A stretch of DNA of 64,000 nt. It comes from Scytalidium lignicola. Its lineage: Eukaryota; Ascomycota; Leotiomycetes. The notes below the pieces were generated by a model. The model worked only from the letters and a program-made list of their open reading frames with translations, did not search any database and was not told the origin of the DNA. Position numbers and translations under genes: made by a program. Location of the stretch: contig NCSJ02000142.1 of the NCBI GenBank assembly GCA_002812745.2, forward strand, positions 41,321 through 105,320. Direction: 5' to 3'. Shown here piece by piece: positions 47,617 through 59,770 of the stretch (position 1 is its first letter; each line of letters starts with the position of its first letter).

Positions 47617-50600
47617 GTGCTTATATCATTTAGTTCTGGTCTCTTTAAATATGTGTCATCAACTTGAATTGAAGGTTGGAGATAGGAGCCATTCTGTGTG
47701 GCCTCCACCTTATTTATTGCTTCTTTTTCGTTGGCTTTTCCAGCTTCTATCGGGACATACTTCGCTTGCCGAGTCTGAAGATCTCACTTGAGGTCCCGGA
47801 AAGAGAGCTATCAATGGACTAGTCTGAAATATCCAAGTTTTCGAATATCTCTAGTAATCTCTATAATATTACTCCAATTTCTGCGTGAATACGAGACAAA
47901 ATTTTGACTGATGAACCTTGAATACATGTGATACAGACAGACCCAATCGATGCTAAGCCCGATAATGGCGTTCACGAATCTTGACAATCACCCAAAGAAT
48001 GCCCGCAAGTAAAGTAGCAGTTGAATGTGTTAGAAGACTTAAATATAACAAGCTAAATAAAAGATTTCCATTAATTATGATGCGTATATCACTACGGTAC
48101 ATAACCCACCGTACAACCACCTACCTGAATTATTGGCATATATCTGGACTTTTTAACCCTTTTCATCTATTTTAATAATATTGCAGGATCTCTACTAAAG
48201 AAGCTTAGTACAGCAGGTAGCAGGAACACTCAATAGAAGTTAAAATTCTATAACATCTAATAAACTAGTTATAAGGGGAAGCGAAACAAGTCTAAAGCTT
48301 GACTACTAGACTTCAGCTGACTTTGAAATAATGTCACTTTTCCATTTAAACTGGATGCAATGCAAGAAGCAACAGATCCTTAGACTATTACTAGCTGTTC
48401 GTATTGTGAGGTTGTCAGAATATGATTAGAATTCAAATACTATATTCAGGACAAAATAGCTAACTTAAATCATGGGAGGTGGCAGGAGGTGTGGCAAGTG
48501 TTAAAAGGTTTAAACAGTTTAATTATACCCCTTTTTTTGTTGGTGTTGGGGAGGCAATCACAAAATGGCATTAAGACAACTACAGCTTTGCATGTGACCA
48601 GAGGGGAGCTCATATATTCAATATACCTATTCATCTGAGATAGCTAGAAAAGTTCCTAGTTTGGAAATTGTTATAGATTAGATATATAATAGCCTCTTAA
48701 TTTTCATTTTCTCACTAAGATGAGGGTTGGAAGTCTGCAGCAGTTTGATGGAAATGCATTGAGAAGGGCTTTATAGCAACACGTTTTCCCTTGCAATTTG
48801 GAAGTACTTAACAACCGCTTGTAAGCATCCGGAATCTGCTGACTACCTGGTATATGAACAGGTATTTGGCGTATTATCAAGGGGTCAGCCGAGATAAGAG
48901 ATAAAATTATCTTGCCCTGTCGTTTTCCAGCTGAACTCTTCTCTTCTTGCTCATTAACAAACATCATCTAGCGGAGACTAATCAGGATCAAAATTTTCGG
49001 GAGAGATCCGAATCCCTTAGTCCAAAGATCAACTGTGCTAAGCTTTCTAAATACCGCATTTCATCTTGCGCTTGCAAAGATAAGCATTCCTTGGATCTTT
49101 CTATATTAAGAGACGCTCAGATAATCAATGACAAATCCCTAGAATAACCAGTGAGAGCATTGGTGGCGTTGTAAGGCTGTATCTCTTTGACCCTCTAAGT
49201 GGATGATGGAGAAAGCTGGCTGTTATTTCGCGCCAATCCTCACCTACCTTCGCCAAGCTAAGATGCACGTGACCTTCGTTGCTCTACTCACCATCGCTTC
49301 ACCTCAACCTCACCCATCCTCACCAGCTGTCGTATGCGCGCTCCACCACCTTACCTCTGCTCACGCCTCTTGCCTAGGGTGTAGTTATCCTAGTTTGTGC
49401 TACAATCGAGCGGGTCAAATACTGGCGAGAAGGATTCAAAGGAGTTAAAACAGGCTCCGGGGGGTCGTAATAGGCTCCTGGTATCAAAATAGGTTCCCAG
49501 TCTTACCAGCCTGGTGTTGTATAATAATGTTATTGCAGAGGTAGAGTTTGTGAAGTTGTATATATATGGCTTTGAAAAAGGCGTCATTCACATCAGTTAT
49601 AAGTGCTTTCTTGATTTTCGCNTTTTTTTTTGGAGATTGCTTTTCATTTGTGCGATACAATATAAAGAGGAATTCAGAAAAAAGTCNTTTTTTTAAATTA
49701 GATGTTTTAGCTCCGGGATATGGAAAGGGTCCTCTGGATGTGAAACTTCGACTTTAGCATGCTAATTCATCTGAAGAAAAGAGCGGTGACTTCAGCTTTT
49801 CTAATATTGTAGCCGTTTCATTCATAATCTGGCGCGACTAGAACGTGTTACGATAATCTTGATTTTCTCCAGCCTATTCTACCAGTGTTTAGTAGGTTGG
49901 GATCATTATACCTTGAACGGTTCGTCACAAAGGTCACTTTGCCCTTAACACTCGTTATACAAAAGGAGCCAGAAAAGGATCTTCTATAAAAATAGATCTT
50001 TTAGAACAGTTCTAATGTTCGGAAACAGTCCTGTTGAGCCCTATTTTATCTGATATCTAAAAACCATTCTCTTCTGAATTAATTTATAGCCATATTAACG
50101 ATTAAAGCTAGTGCAATAATAAAATACACCTTTCTACACAATGGCTTTGCCCTCATTAAGTAATTTAAATTGTGCCAAATGAAAGGTAAAATATTGTGAA
50201 AAATTATTCAAACAGTAAGATCATGTTTGTTTTTTATATTTTGTTTAATATTAATAGAAAACAATAGAAAACAAGTTAGAAATATTAATTAACCTATCAG
50301 AAGTCTGTCGCATTCCACGTGCAGAGTGTAAAGACAGACAGTCAGGTGCCGGCTGCACTAGCCGCATGTCATATGACCTTAGACAAATTCTGACCCGGTG
50401 CCGTTTCAGGGGGTGTTCGACTAATATCAGGTTGGGGTATAAATAGGGACTACTTTTCTAGACTACTTCTTCTTTATCTTTTTTGTAATACAATTAAAGA
50501 TAACAAGTAGACTTGCACCTCGAGCAATAAGAAAATACAATTCTATATTCTTAAAACCATTTTGAAAGACTAGTTGTCCAAATTCCGGATATAAAGTAAG

Positions 50601-51115
50601 AAGGATATCAGGACGATTAACTTTGTTGCCAGACCAAGGAGGATTGATCCAACTCTGATATTTGGACTTTAGCTCCTCGATTGTTGTACACCAATAAGAC
50701 TTCAGGTCGTGAAAGGGTAGTTCAGGAGAACAAAATCCTTACTTTTCCTTGTACTAGTTTACAATTACTAAAGAGTCTGTTAGTAGGAGACCTATAGCTT
50801 TATCTGTTGAGGAGTGAGCTTCGTTGAAGGTGTTTGCTCAGCCGTATTTTGGTGGCCTTGCTGTGGTAAAAGTAAAGACGATTGTCTTAATCGTAGCTGT
50901 TGATAAGTTGGATATTGAGTGTGCCCTTATATGTTTCACTATGCCCTTCAGATCTTTGCTTGAATACTTCGACAATCGTTTCCTTATGCTACTTGTACTT
51001 CAATTAGTTAACTAGTTACTGGTCTTCTGTGACACAGTTTCTGGCATGCTTAGTGACAACCGTCCTACTAGACTAGAAAAATCTCTTTTATCCGGTATTG
51101 TTGTCCTATGATATG
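47617..51115. other. Long gene-free region
   Basis: No complete gene is supported in 3.5 kb. Short open frames at 47981-48175, 48704-48967, 48947-49147 and 50824-51015 show no domains. Bases 49200-49500 contain CT-rich sequence with repeated CTCACC and GGCTCC words. A region near 50430-50560 looks like the middle of a long terminal repeat and is listed separately. Confidence 0.45.
50280..50570 (+). repeat. Possible solo long terminal repeat (Copia-like), low confidence
   Basis: TATAAATAGGGACTACTTTT at 50439-50458 followed by a pyrimidine-rich stretch, CTTTTTTGTAATACAATTA and CTCGAGCAATAAG resembles the promoter and R/U5 region of fungal Copia LTRs. I found neither clear TG...CA ends nor a target duplication. 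On the minus strand 50720-50480 there is a continuous stretch of about 80 codons (ELKSKYQSWINPPWSGNK), so the region might instead be the end of another gene remnant. Confidence 0.25.
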
Positions 51116-52996
51116 TCAAGCGCNTTTTTTATGCATCGCGTGCCTTACAATTGGAAGTCTAAGGCTAATGGCAAAACCACCTATGTCCTCCTCGAGACCG
51201 GGTCCGTTATATTCTTTAGACTCCTCGTCATCATCATCGTCTAGAGCACTCAACAACCCCACATTTCTAGTATCATCCATGCTTAGCATTTCAAGTGCAC
51301 GTATGTTCCCACGGGCAATTCTGTGAGAGACAAGAGCACGCTGCAATGCTACCAGCGGTATATGGACAAAGCTACCCTTAGGATGCCGGAATTTGGCAAC
51401 TGTAGACCTTTTCTTTGTTTCGAACTCTTCCGCATCTTTGAGCACTTCCGCGTCTTCGAACTCCTCATCTCTGGACTGTTCGGCATCTTTGAGCTCTTCG
51501 GCATTTTCGAGCACTTCCGCGTCTTCGAACTCCTCATCTCTGGACTCTTCGGCATCTTTGAGCTCTTCGGCATCTTTGAGCACTTCCGCGTCTTCGAACT
51601 CCTCATCTTCGGACTCTTCCTCATCCTCGACATACTCAAAATTCTCGTCTTCTGGATCTGAGTCCATTGCATCTTCGAAAGTTGGCTTGTACCAATTGCC
51701 ATTAAAGCTTTCCAAATTGTGCTTTAGGCGCCAGTGTCTTTGTACTTTTGGGTGGTGAGGATTCATAAACATGCAATTTTTGGGACAAGATTCTAGGATT
51801 TTCTGGGCCTCCACCTCGCTAATAAGTCCAGGACGGTAGGAGCGGAGCAAACCCATAATACACCATAACTGGCGGAAATCATGGCCGAATCGATCACAAT
51901 CCAACACAGTTACTCTCTTGAAGAACATACCATCTGCAAAAATATGTAGTCCATGCTCTTGGGTCAGGTGCTGATGGAAGAGACGATCGTTAGAAAACTC
52001 CGGGCAATCACGTAGGCACTTTGACATTATTTCATGTGCCTCGGAGGGACTTGTAATCATCCACTCGGTCTTGGTTGGTAGGAAGCAATGAGCAGGATAT
52101 CTGGCTTGCTTTCCGTGTGAAGATATCTGGAGACTGGTAGTATCATGTTGTATTGCCGAATCTACAGAAGCAGTCGGTGACACGATAGATATACTAGCCT
52201 CAGGCTCTACAGAGCTACGGTTTATACCACTGCGGTGTATTAGCCTTACTCATCATTCGATCATGATGACTTACATTTTACTTCTGCCACATGAGCTTGG
52301 TTTTATCGTTAAATCTAGATTATCATTCTTGATGTGTAGAGCCACATGCTGATTATTAACATTATTAGCACACTTTTAGTTCATTCGCCAGTAGATGCGA
52401 TTACGAAAGTGATTTGACTAACCTTTCGCAAGTTTGCTGCTGTTTTCAATTCTATTTTGCAAAGCTGGCAAAGAGTTTCGCATTTCTGAATACAAAATTC
52501 GCCACTCGAAGGCCACCTCCGGTGCTGATGACCCCGCTTGCAGGAGAAAGTGGCTGGCAATACTTCAATTCCTACGAGGTCTGCGGGGGCGGGATCCTTA
52601 CGAGTAGGTCTGCGGTTTGACTGGCTGCTCGAAACTCTATGATAAGGTTCCATTTCTCCGCCTTGAGAATTGTTTCCACGGTAAGGTCTCGCTGATTGAT
52701 TACCACGGAGACATTCGACATGAGGGGTATTATTGTCTAGGAAAGATCTAGTCTCTGTGTTATCGAACGCATTTCGATAATTGAAATTTGGAGAGGTAAA
52801 GGCTCCTTCCAAGAACCCATTGTTTGGTGGATATGATGTGAGAAAGTCGTCGAACGGATTCGCATCGAAATTNAAAAAAGTTGAAATCAGTTGTGTTCCA
52901 TCCTCGATTTCGCAGCTCATACGATGAAGATCCCGAACCAGGTACTGGAGGAATTGATTCCTCAAAGAACGATAAGTCTGAATAATTGCAAGTCAT
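51116..52996 (-). CDS. Zinc-finger-like protein with acidic 69-bp tandem repeat, unknown function
   Basis: Three exons: 52423-52996, 52275-52372 and 51116-52229, with introns of 50 and 45 bases. The start MTCNYSDLSFFEESIPPVP at 52996 continues to an N at 52873 in an A/T run, where one base must be added or lost to stay in frame. A first finger-like motif, LCQLCKIE...KCANNVNNQHVALH, spans intron 1. Two more with C-x3-C and H-x4-H follow: CLRDC...HLTQEH and CPKNC...HWRLKH. Then comes a very acidic segment repeated with DEEFEDAEVLKDAEE, and a C-terminal part with GLEEDIGGFAISLRLP. The frame ends beside another N at 51124, so the true C-terminus is uncertain. The fingers suggest nucleic-acid or protein binding. 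The family is not one I can name. Confidence 0.62.
51441..51620. repeat. 69-bp coding tandem repeat, about 2.6 copies
   Basis: The word AGCACTTCCGCGTCTTCGAA recurs at 51441, 51510 and 51579, exactly 69 bases apart, which keeps the frame (23 codons per unit). On the minus strand each unit codes acidic heptad-like DAEVLKDAEELKDAEESRDE. Copies differ at few bases, so the array is young and may vary in copy number. Confidence 0.9.
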
Positions 52997-53660
52997 CTGC
53001 AATTCAGGATTAGTTGGCGAATTGGTGTGATCAGTATTGTTGAGCTAATATAACAAACCGAAGGGCTAGGAAATATGATTATGATAAGAATATGTCCTTT
53101 GGCTGCCATATATACATACGCATATGCTCCTACAGTAAACGTAAAGAGTTCGCCTTGCTGAAGGGGCTCAAACCGATTTGAAACCGATTCCCGATGACAC
53201 AGCCACGCACGTGATTTCGTCGTTGTGTTCTCTCCAGACACAGTCGTGCCCCCATGTAGAATAGCGTATTCCTAGGATCTTCTTCACTAGATGCTCTGTT
53301 CATGCTGGTTATTAGAAACGATTTCGAACCGATTCCGAACGACACAGCCACGTACAACCATGACGTGCATGTGATTTAGCCTTCGTGTTCTCCGGACACA
53401 CTCATACCCTGATGTGGAATAACGTGTTCCCTCGGATCTTCTTTATTAGATGTTACGTTAAAACCGATTGCTAGAAGTGATTTCGAACCAGTTCTAACTA
53501 AAAAATTGATCCTTAATCGGTCAGTGCGGACTCTGTGGGATCCAATACGGCGGAGTTGTTTGCAGTCATAAGTATAAAAGCTCTCCTTCCAATGGCCTTA
53601 GCATAGTCGCTTTTGCTAGAGATTATCCAGGCTTTGATATCGATTTATTAAATATTCACA
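52997..53660. other. Intergenic region with direct repeats
   Basis: The region upstream of the zinc-finger-like gene contains two diverged direct copies of a 145-159-bp unit (listed separately). I see no gene; the open frames on the minus strand here are by-products of the repeat. Confidence 0.5.
53175..53510. repeat. Diverged tandem duplication of about 150 bp, two copies plus a partial third
   Basis: Copy 1 starts GATTTGAAACCGATTCCCGA at 53175 and copy 2 starts GATTTCGAACCGATTCCGAA at 53320. Both continue with GACACAGCCACG, then CGTGATTT or CATGTGATTT, then a GTGTTCTC-CCAGACACA-like stretch, then GGATCTTCTT and TTAGATG or CTAGATG. A third start, GATTTCGAACC, occurs at 53479. Differences are mostly transitions plus one 14-base indel. 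Confidence 0.8.
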
Positions 53661-53960
53661 ATGCATATTCCCCAGCAACCCAACCACAACTTTACTGCTC
53701 CTTTACCTCATTTCCCCATAACCCTTATCCTAAAACCTACCTCGACCAACTCAAACGCTGCCACCATGAATGAGATCATCTTGGGGGTTCTTGCGCTGAT
53801 TTTAGGCTTACCAAGCTTCATTCTTGCCATTTACCACTTGTCTTTATGTCTGAGACGGAAGAAAGTCGAAGGTGATTTCCCGAGACTGTATGCCCTTGTA
53901 AGAGACTCGCAGCTGATGGCTTCTTCTAAGAAAACACGGAAGAGAACCAGATATGAATAA
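53661..53960 (+). CDS. Small single-pass membrane protein, hypothetical
   Basis: The frame of 99 codons has a second ATG at 53766 that gives a compact product: MNEIILGVLALILGLPSFIL is a strong membrane segment, followed by LCLRRKKVEGDFPRL and a basic tail KKTRKRTRYE. Fungal proteins with LGLPSFILAIY-like first segments followed by a basic stretch are common, often as the N-terminus of larger proteins. Here the frame simply ends. It may be real and short, or the remnant of such a gene. No intron is needed. Confidence is modest because only the hydrophobic pattern supports it. Confidence 0.38.
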   Translation: MHIPQQPNHNFTAPLPHFPITLILKPTSTNSNAATMNEIILGVLALILGLPSFILAIYHLSLCLRRKKVEGDFPRLYALVRDSQLMASSKKTRKRTRYE

Positions 53961-55832
53961 TATGGTACACGGGGAAATGAAGAAGTTGACGTGATAGCAA
54001 GGAGTTAGCAACAGCATTTACGGGGATATGGAGTAGTAGCACTAAGGGTATGCGAGTATAAATAAACTTTGTTGTGCTGTTGGGGGCCTCCCCCTTTGCC
54101 ATCCCAGGCTATCAGCTGACTTTTGTGCCAAAACCTAAGTTCTGCTTATCTAAGAACCTGTGGATTTCACGTGATTTTTGAACCAACGTACCGCCAAAAT
54201 TTCCCAAAACGCGTTAACTTTTCTCCAGAAACTAGCGTTTCTTCTTAAAAGCATACCTGATGTAGGTTATCACCGATACATTTGAAATGAGATTTTCATT
54301 TCAAATCTTGACTTGATCATGTGACGTACCTAGTCGAAGTGCGGCCTGGTGCGGCCGGCACGTACGGTCGTCACAACCAGCTGGAATTATAGTCTACAAT
54401 TCGGATTGCTTCGGTTTGTAAGACTACTCCTTGGAGTGATCGGATCTAAAGCATTATACTTTAGCATAGTACAAAGTGATATACATCATTTCTTTATACT
54501 TCAAATCGAAGCAGTCCGAATTTCAATAATACAATTCCGACTCCTTCGGTCTAAAGTACACGGATTCCGCACAGTATAACTTGAAGCACATTTACTTTTA
54601 GTACTAAACACTGACTTACTACGGTTTTNAAACAGAAATCTACAGCATTCCTATATATAATGCTACAATAACACAACTCTAGATTTGTCTACTAGCTTAT
54701 AATAGTATCTCCGTGCGGTTTTAACATTGTAAGCCTAACCTTTTATCACGCGAAGGTCGGTGATTTTTACTCTTCTTTAACAGAATGATACAGTTTGTAT
54801 CAAATTAGTTCAAAGTATTGTGGAATATGTTACGGAAGGTTGGAGTGTGAATTGGCTTTGTGGGCGTTGCCGGGCTGGTTACTAACTAACGTACATATAA
54901 GGACCCTTTCCTGTAGACTAGTTTAGCTCCTCACTTGGTATTATAAGTTCAATAACATGTATTACTAGCTTGAGTGAGTGCTATTCGTGACAGAATAGGC
55001 TAACGTTATAAATTGAGAAGCAGTTACGGATCTCTCGCGGCTACTTCGACAGGATTGGTTTAAATGGTTATGGACAATTTAAGAATTAGTGCTTGCAAAA
55101 TAAGCCCCGATATCATGTGGCTTCTTAAGGAACTTGTATAAAATGACGTCCGCCAAAATTCGCAACTCTACTTAGATGTATCATAGTATAATGCAGCTGC
55201 GTCGGTAATAGGTGTTAGGAGGATTGTATCTAGTGTTGCTATTACTTGCCGTTTCTAAGATGTTTAAATAGTTTTATAATAAATTAAGAGTTAATTTAGA
55301 TCTTAATTATAAGCTTTTGGTGTCAAAGGAGTTTTAGGAACCATTCTCATACTACTTCTTAACTAGTACGACTAGAGAAATTTCTTAGGAGATCACAGGT
55401 GCTGTGAAAAAAAAAAAAAAAAAAAAAAAAAATCTGTCTTGAAAGTTATATTTTTAGGGGTGTTCTGTTTGGGCTCCCTAGGGGCCGACTTTGTCCCCCT
55501 GAATATACTCGTGTAGAGTTGACAGCTTTCGCACGACAGAACCAAATAGTGAATAACTCATAATTGGTTACTAGAAAGGAGAGCAGGAACGTGATTGAAT
55601 AACCTGAGTAGAGGGTGAGACGAGGGTAAGTAGAGCCTGAGCAGAGCGGCAACGCTGACTAACTACGTTGGAAGCGAGGTTGAATCGTTTTCGCCATAGA
55701 TTCCAGGTAGTTCGATATCAGAATCTCGACATAAGGAATTTTCACTTCGGCCTTTAGATCTGAGCAGTCGCAGCTGTAGCCTGAGCCGAGGGCGAGCAAA
55801 TCCCGAGCTACCCTGAATCAGGAGGCGGTTCA
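53961..55832. other. Gene-free region with small repeats
   Basis: No gene is supported. It holds an imperfect inverted repeat of about 20 bases (54397-54418 and 54503-54524, AATTCGGATTGCTTCGG type), an A26 tract at 55407-55432, and near 55465 a short copy of the TTTGGGCTCC end motif described for the next element. Confidence 0.5.
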
Positions 55833-57469
55833 TTTGGGCTCCTCATTTACGACTGCCGCTTGGCTAAAATTGGAAAGAGTAAAAATAGGGGCCGATTTTG
55901 GATCCCGTTATGTAGGGCCGCGTCTCCCCAACTTTAATAAACGTCAGATTCAACCTCACTCGCATACCAATACGCAGCGTCAATCTGTTAACCAGCTATT
56001 CAACTCCTCTCTGCCATTAGCCATTACATCCAAATATATACAATACTGTAATTCAATCATATTTGATCGACGATTCTTATAGTTTCAAAGAACTAAAAAA
56101 ACACAAATTCCAAGAATCAACGTTTAATGCTCCTCGTGAGCATACCACTTATTATACAATATTACTAAATGTTTTCATTGAGCAGGGTATTGTTTATACG
56201 AGACCGCACGACAAGGCACAATACAGCAATTACATCGGTGGCTACGATAGCTGATGCGTATAATAGGTATGATAAGACTTGTGTAAGTGCAAAGTCACAT
56301 TAGAGGATAGTCTATATCAAAGTTGTGTCTTCCCGAGGGGCAGAGAATTTCATACAAGAAAGGTAAGGCAGAATCATTTCAGCAGCAGAAGTTGCTTTGA
56401 CGGAAGTGTTTACAATTACTATTGTGCCTGTTGGCTGTTGCGAGATTCAGGAAGCGACAAGACTAGTCTAAAGGGAGGTATATATCTTAGTTAACTGGAG
56501 AGCTACGCAAGCAATACGAGTCAGAGTTATCTCGATGGCGAAGCTAACTGACCGAGGGGACCAGAAGTTGGCGTGGTTCCTGGGCAGTTGAAATTCATGC
56601 GTGGACAAATTTACACTTAAAAAGATAACACAACTTTGGTCTGGCCTGCGTAACTAGTAATTTCATACAAAGTAGGGCTAGTACCACTAATATGATCTCA
56701 GAGGTAGAGTTACGACGAGAGAGAGGTTTTCATCAAGATTTCCTCTTGCACACCAAGGAACTCTAAAGCAAAACAAAACAAAATTATGCAATCCGGAGTT
56801 GATGTAGAATTATTAGCTTCCTTATATATTTTGAATTATAATTCAAATTAATTTAAATTTAAATTAATTCATTTTGCCACGTAGCTTGTAAGGTGCTGGT
56901 ATAGGGAATCACACCAAATACGGAGGATATACGGGATCGTCTCTGTTGAAATTGTTATGGCTTTCTATAGCAATGTGCAAACATACGAATTGAATTGATT
57001 CAACTACTCAATTAACTACTGTATTGCGGGCAAGTATTGCCATATATAGAGGTCTGTAAACCCCTGTAACCGGCCATTACAGTGGTTGCCTATAGACTCC
57101 CATAGGCTCCCATAGGCAACGCTCCAACAGTCTCGAATTCTATTCAAACTAACCTCTGCCCTCCCATCTTATAAGATCCAAAGAGTATTTACACTTCTAA
57201 TCTATGGTTCTGATTAATAATCTCGATCTTAGATNAAAAAATCTAATCATTACCTTAATACACACGCCTTTTATCATAAATCTTGAGTGCTACGTATCAG
57301 CCCTTTCAGCTCTTCCAGCCACTTCCTGGCCAGGCTCCTGACAGTTTGAATTTCGATAAAGTTGAACGGTGCGGCTCTGGTTGACGAGGGTCTAAAATTG
57401 GCTCCGAAAGAATTTTTGACTGACGTTTTCCAATTTTAGCTGGTTGCAGTTGTAGCCAAGGAGCCCAAA
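55833..57469. mobile_element. Non-autonomous DNA element relic bounded by about 75-bp inverted repeats
   Basis: The left end reads TTTGGGCTCCTCATTTACGA, then CTGCCGCTTGGCTAAAATTG and GGGGCCGATTTTGGATCCCG. The reverse complement of the right end reads TTTGGGCTCCTTGGCTACAA, then CTGCAACCAGCTAAAATTGG and GGAGCCAATTTTAGACCCTC. The order and spacing of the blocks agree, with most differences being transitions. The 1.6-kb interior has no transposase-like frame. A target duplication is not clear. A partial third end copy occurs near 55465, suggesting a family of related elements. Confidence 0.5.
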
Positions 57470-58340
57470 CAGATCGCTTTCGACGCTGGTCTATCTATTA
57501 TCACTCTTACCTTCGACTCACCTTTGCTCACCTTGACTTACCCAAAACCACAGGTAAAGCAGATCTGCTCACCTTTCCAAACAAAAACAGATTTTTTCCA
57601 TGTCAGGATTGGCGTGTGATAATAACCTGTTGTACTACTAGAGGACTGTGCTACGCCGCAATATGCATTCTTCAGCCCTCGAGCCTTGGATCCTTTACAT
57701 TTGTCCACTTCCTATAAAAAATGAAGCCATCAATGTATGCTGTTGGATGACCATAAAGTATTGGCGTGTGTGGATGTGAAAAGGCTTCTTATCTTGGATA
57801 GATACATCCTCGTTCGCAAATCAACCAATTAGCTTATTGCCTGTGTACACACTTCAACGGCTGAAGGAACTAAAACGCGCTCTTACCTTCAAAACTGATC
57901 TGTCGCCATCAAAAGCTTTACTACGAAGTACTACAATCTATGCCTTGAGGCAGTGGTTCACTATGAATAAGCAAGAACTACAATGCCCATTCAGAGCTCT
58001 ACTACTGAACACGAGGAGACGTAACTGTCAGCACTCAAACTAAGACTAACTTAAGCAGTGTGATGAATACAGTAGTTTCAAGTCGTATCCCCTCAGACCC
58101 CAAGTCGCTTAAGCTTGTCAGGCCAAAGTTATATATAGGTATATTCTCCATCTAAAGTCCTTCATTCTCTTAAAACGGAGATAGTTGTAAAGCATCGACG
58201 CTACAAGTGGTTCAAAATAGCTTATGAGATCCGAGGGGATAAAGACCAAATCCCAACTGATCTGAATATTAATATCTACTCTCTAGTTATTCCTTCCGAT
58301 AAGTCAAATACGACTTTAAAATCTTTGTCCTAACTCAGAG
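57470..58340. other. Intergenic region upstream of the glycosyltransferase
   Basis: No gene is supported. A TATATATAGG sequence at 58130-58139 lies about 200 bases before the ATG at 58341 and could be its TATA element. Confidence 0.5.
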
Positions 58341-59770
58341 ATGGCATCAACAAAACCAATTCTCCTGGTGGGTTGTACACCGGTAATTGGACACCTCAGT
58401 CCTATCTTAAACATCGTGAGAAATCTCGTAGGGCGTGGATATGAGGTTCACTTTGTTATGGCTACAGACTTTCGCAAGGAAGTAGAAGACACTGGAGCGA
58501 TCTTCCACCCCTTTGCTGGTTTCTGCAATTTCACCCTTGATGGAGTTAGCATAGAGAAGCGCTTCCCTGAGCGAAAAGAAATTCCAGCGGGTCCTGTTCG
58601 TATGGCATTCGATATTGGACTACTCATGATGAATCCCCTTCCTTCCCAGTTCTGGTCTCTACAGCTGGCTCTGGATCAAATAACGAAAAAGAATCCCGGA
58701 AGAGACATTATTGGGTTAACGGAGGGTGCATTTTACGGTTCTGTCCCATCCATGCTGGAGGCAGCTGGTATACGCCCCAAAGCCTGGGTAGGAATCGGCG
58801 TCATTCCTATGTTATTATCCAGTTGTGATCATCCACCGTTTGGCCCTGGACTACCCCCAGACAGCTCTCCTGAAGGAAGGGAACGAAACAAAGCCATGAC
58901 TAAGGAAGTACAATGGGGAATTCTAGGGGAGCAGAATAAGAAATTCCATGAGATTCTTTCTATGTTAAAGGCAAAGGAAATTACAGACCCTATCACCGAT
59001 TCTATCTACAAACACAGCGGTAAGTTCAATCCCGCTTGGCACAAATCTATTCTATTACAGACTATCGAGCCTTTTTCTAATTAGTGTTTTCCTGAGTAGA
59101 TCGCTTTTTGCAGATGTGTATACCTTCAGTAGAGTACCCTCGAAGTGATGCTCCAAGCACTATCAGATTCGCAGGAGGCATACCCAAATCTCCATTTGGG
59201 TCTGCCCCAAATTTTTCTTGGTGGGATAAAGTGACACAAAACCCTTCGGGAAGACGTATAATCTTTGCCAGCCAGGGCACGGCAGCCATCAACTACAATG
59301 ATCTCCTCGTACCTGCAATAAAAGCCTTCAAAAATCGAGATGATGTTATGCTCATTGTAGCATTGGGCATTAGAGGTGCTGTTCTGCCGAATACAGAGAA
59401 TGCAATTCCAGGCACCAACACTTTTGTTGAAGAATTTATTCCTTACGACCAGATCCTTCCTTACTGCGATGTTTTCGTCACAAATGGTGGATATGGCGGT
59501 TTTCAACATGCTATAAAAAATGGTGTTCCACTCGTTATGGGCGGAACCACGGAAGATAAACCGGAGGTGAATGCTAGGGCTGAGTGGGCTGGTGTTTCTA
59601 TTAACCTAAAGACGGATAATCCAAGCGTAGAACAGATTGAGAAAGCTGTAGATGAGATCCTACAAAATAGTAAATACAAGCAGAGGATGGGAGAGTTGAA
59701 GACAGAATTCGAGAGCTATGACGGGATTGGTATCATTGAGGAGACGATTCTGGAACTTGCTGCGAAGTAG
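58341..59770 (+). CDS. UDP-glycosyltransferase (GT1, MGT-like), 449 aa
   Basis: Two exons, 58341-59019 and 59100-59770, with an 80-base intron (GTAAGT to GAGTAG), give 450 codons including stop. The N-terminal domain starts KPILLVGCTPVIGHLSPILN, with the conserved His of GT1 enzymes at the GHLSP motif. The C-terminal domain has RRIIFASQGTAAINYNDLL and the donor-binding region VTNGGYGGFQHAIKNGVPLV followed by GGTTEDKPEVNARAEWAGV. This pattern is that of MGT-type glycosyltransferases that add sugar to small hydrophobic molecules. No signal peptide or membrane segment is present, so it is cytosolic. It has no close gene partner, but the P450s in the window would make suitable acceptor molecules; that is speculation. 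Confidence 0.88.

Noticed and set aside
51349..51758. Serine-rich plus-strand frames and a methionine-lysine-rich minus frame
   Set aside because: These are shadows of the acidic 69-bp repeat in other frames; the acidic frame continues into finger motifs on both sides.
54397..54524. Inverted repeat that could be a hairpin RNA
   Set aside because: Arms of about 20 bases with mismatches and an 85-base loop, with no promoter or terminator, are not enough to call an RNA gene.
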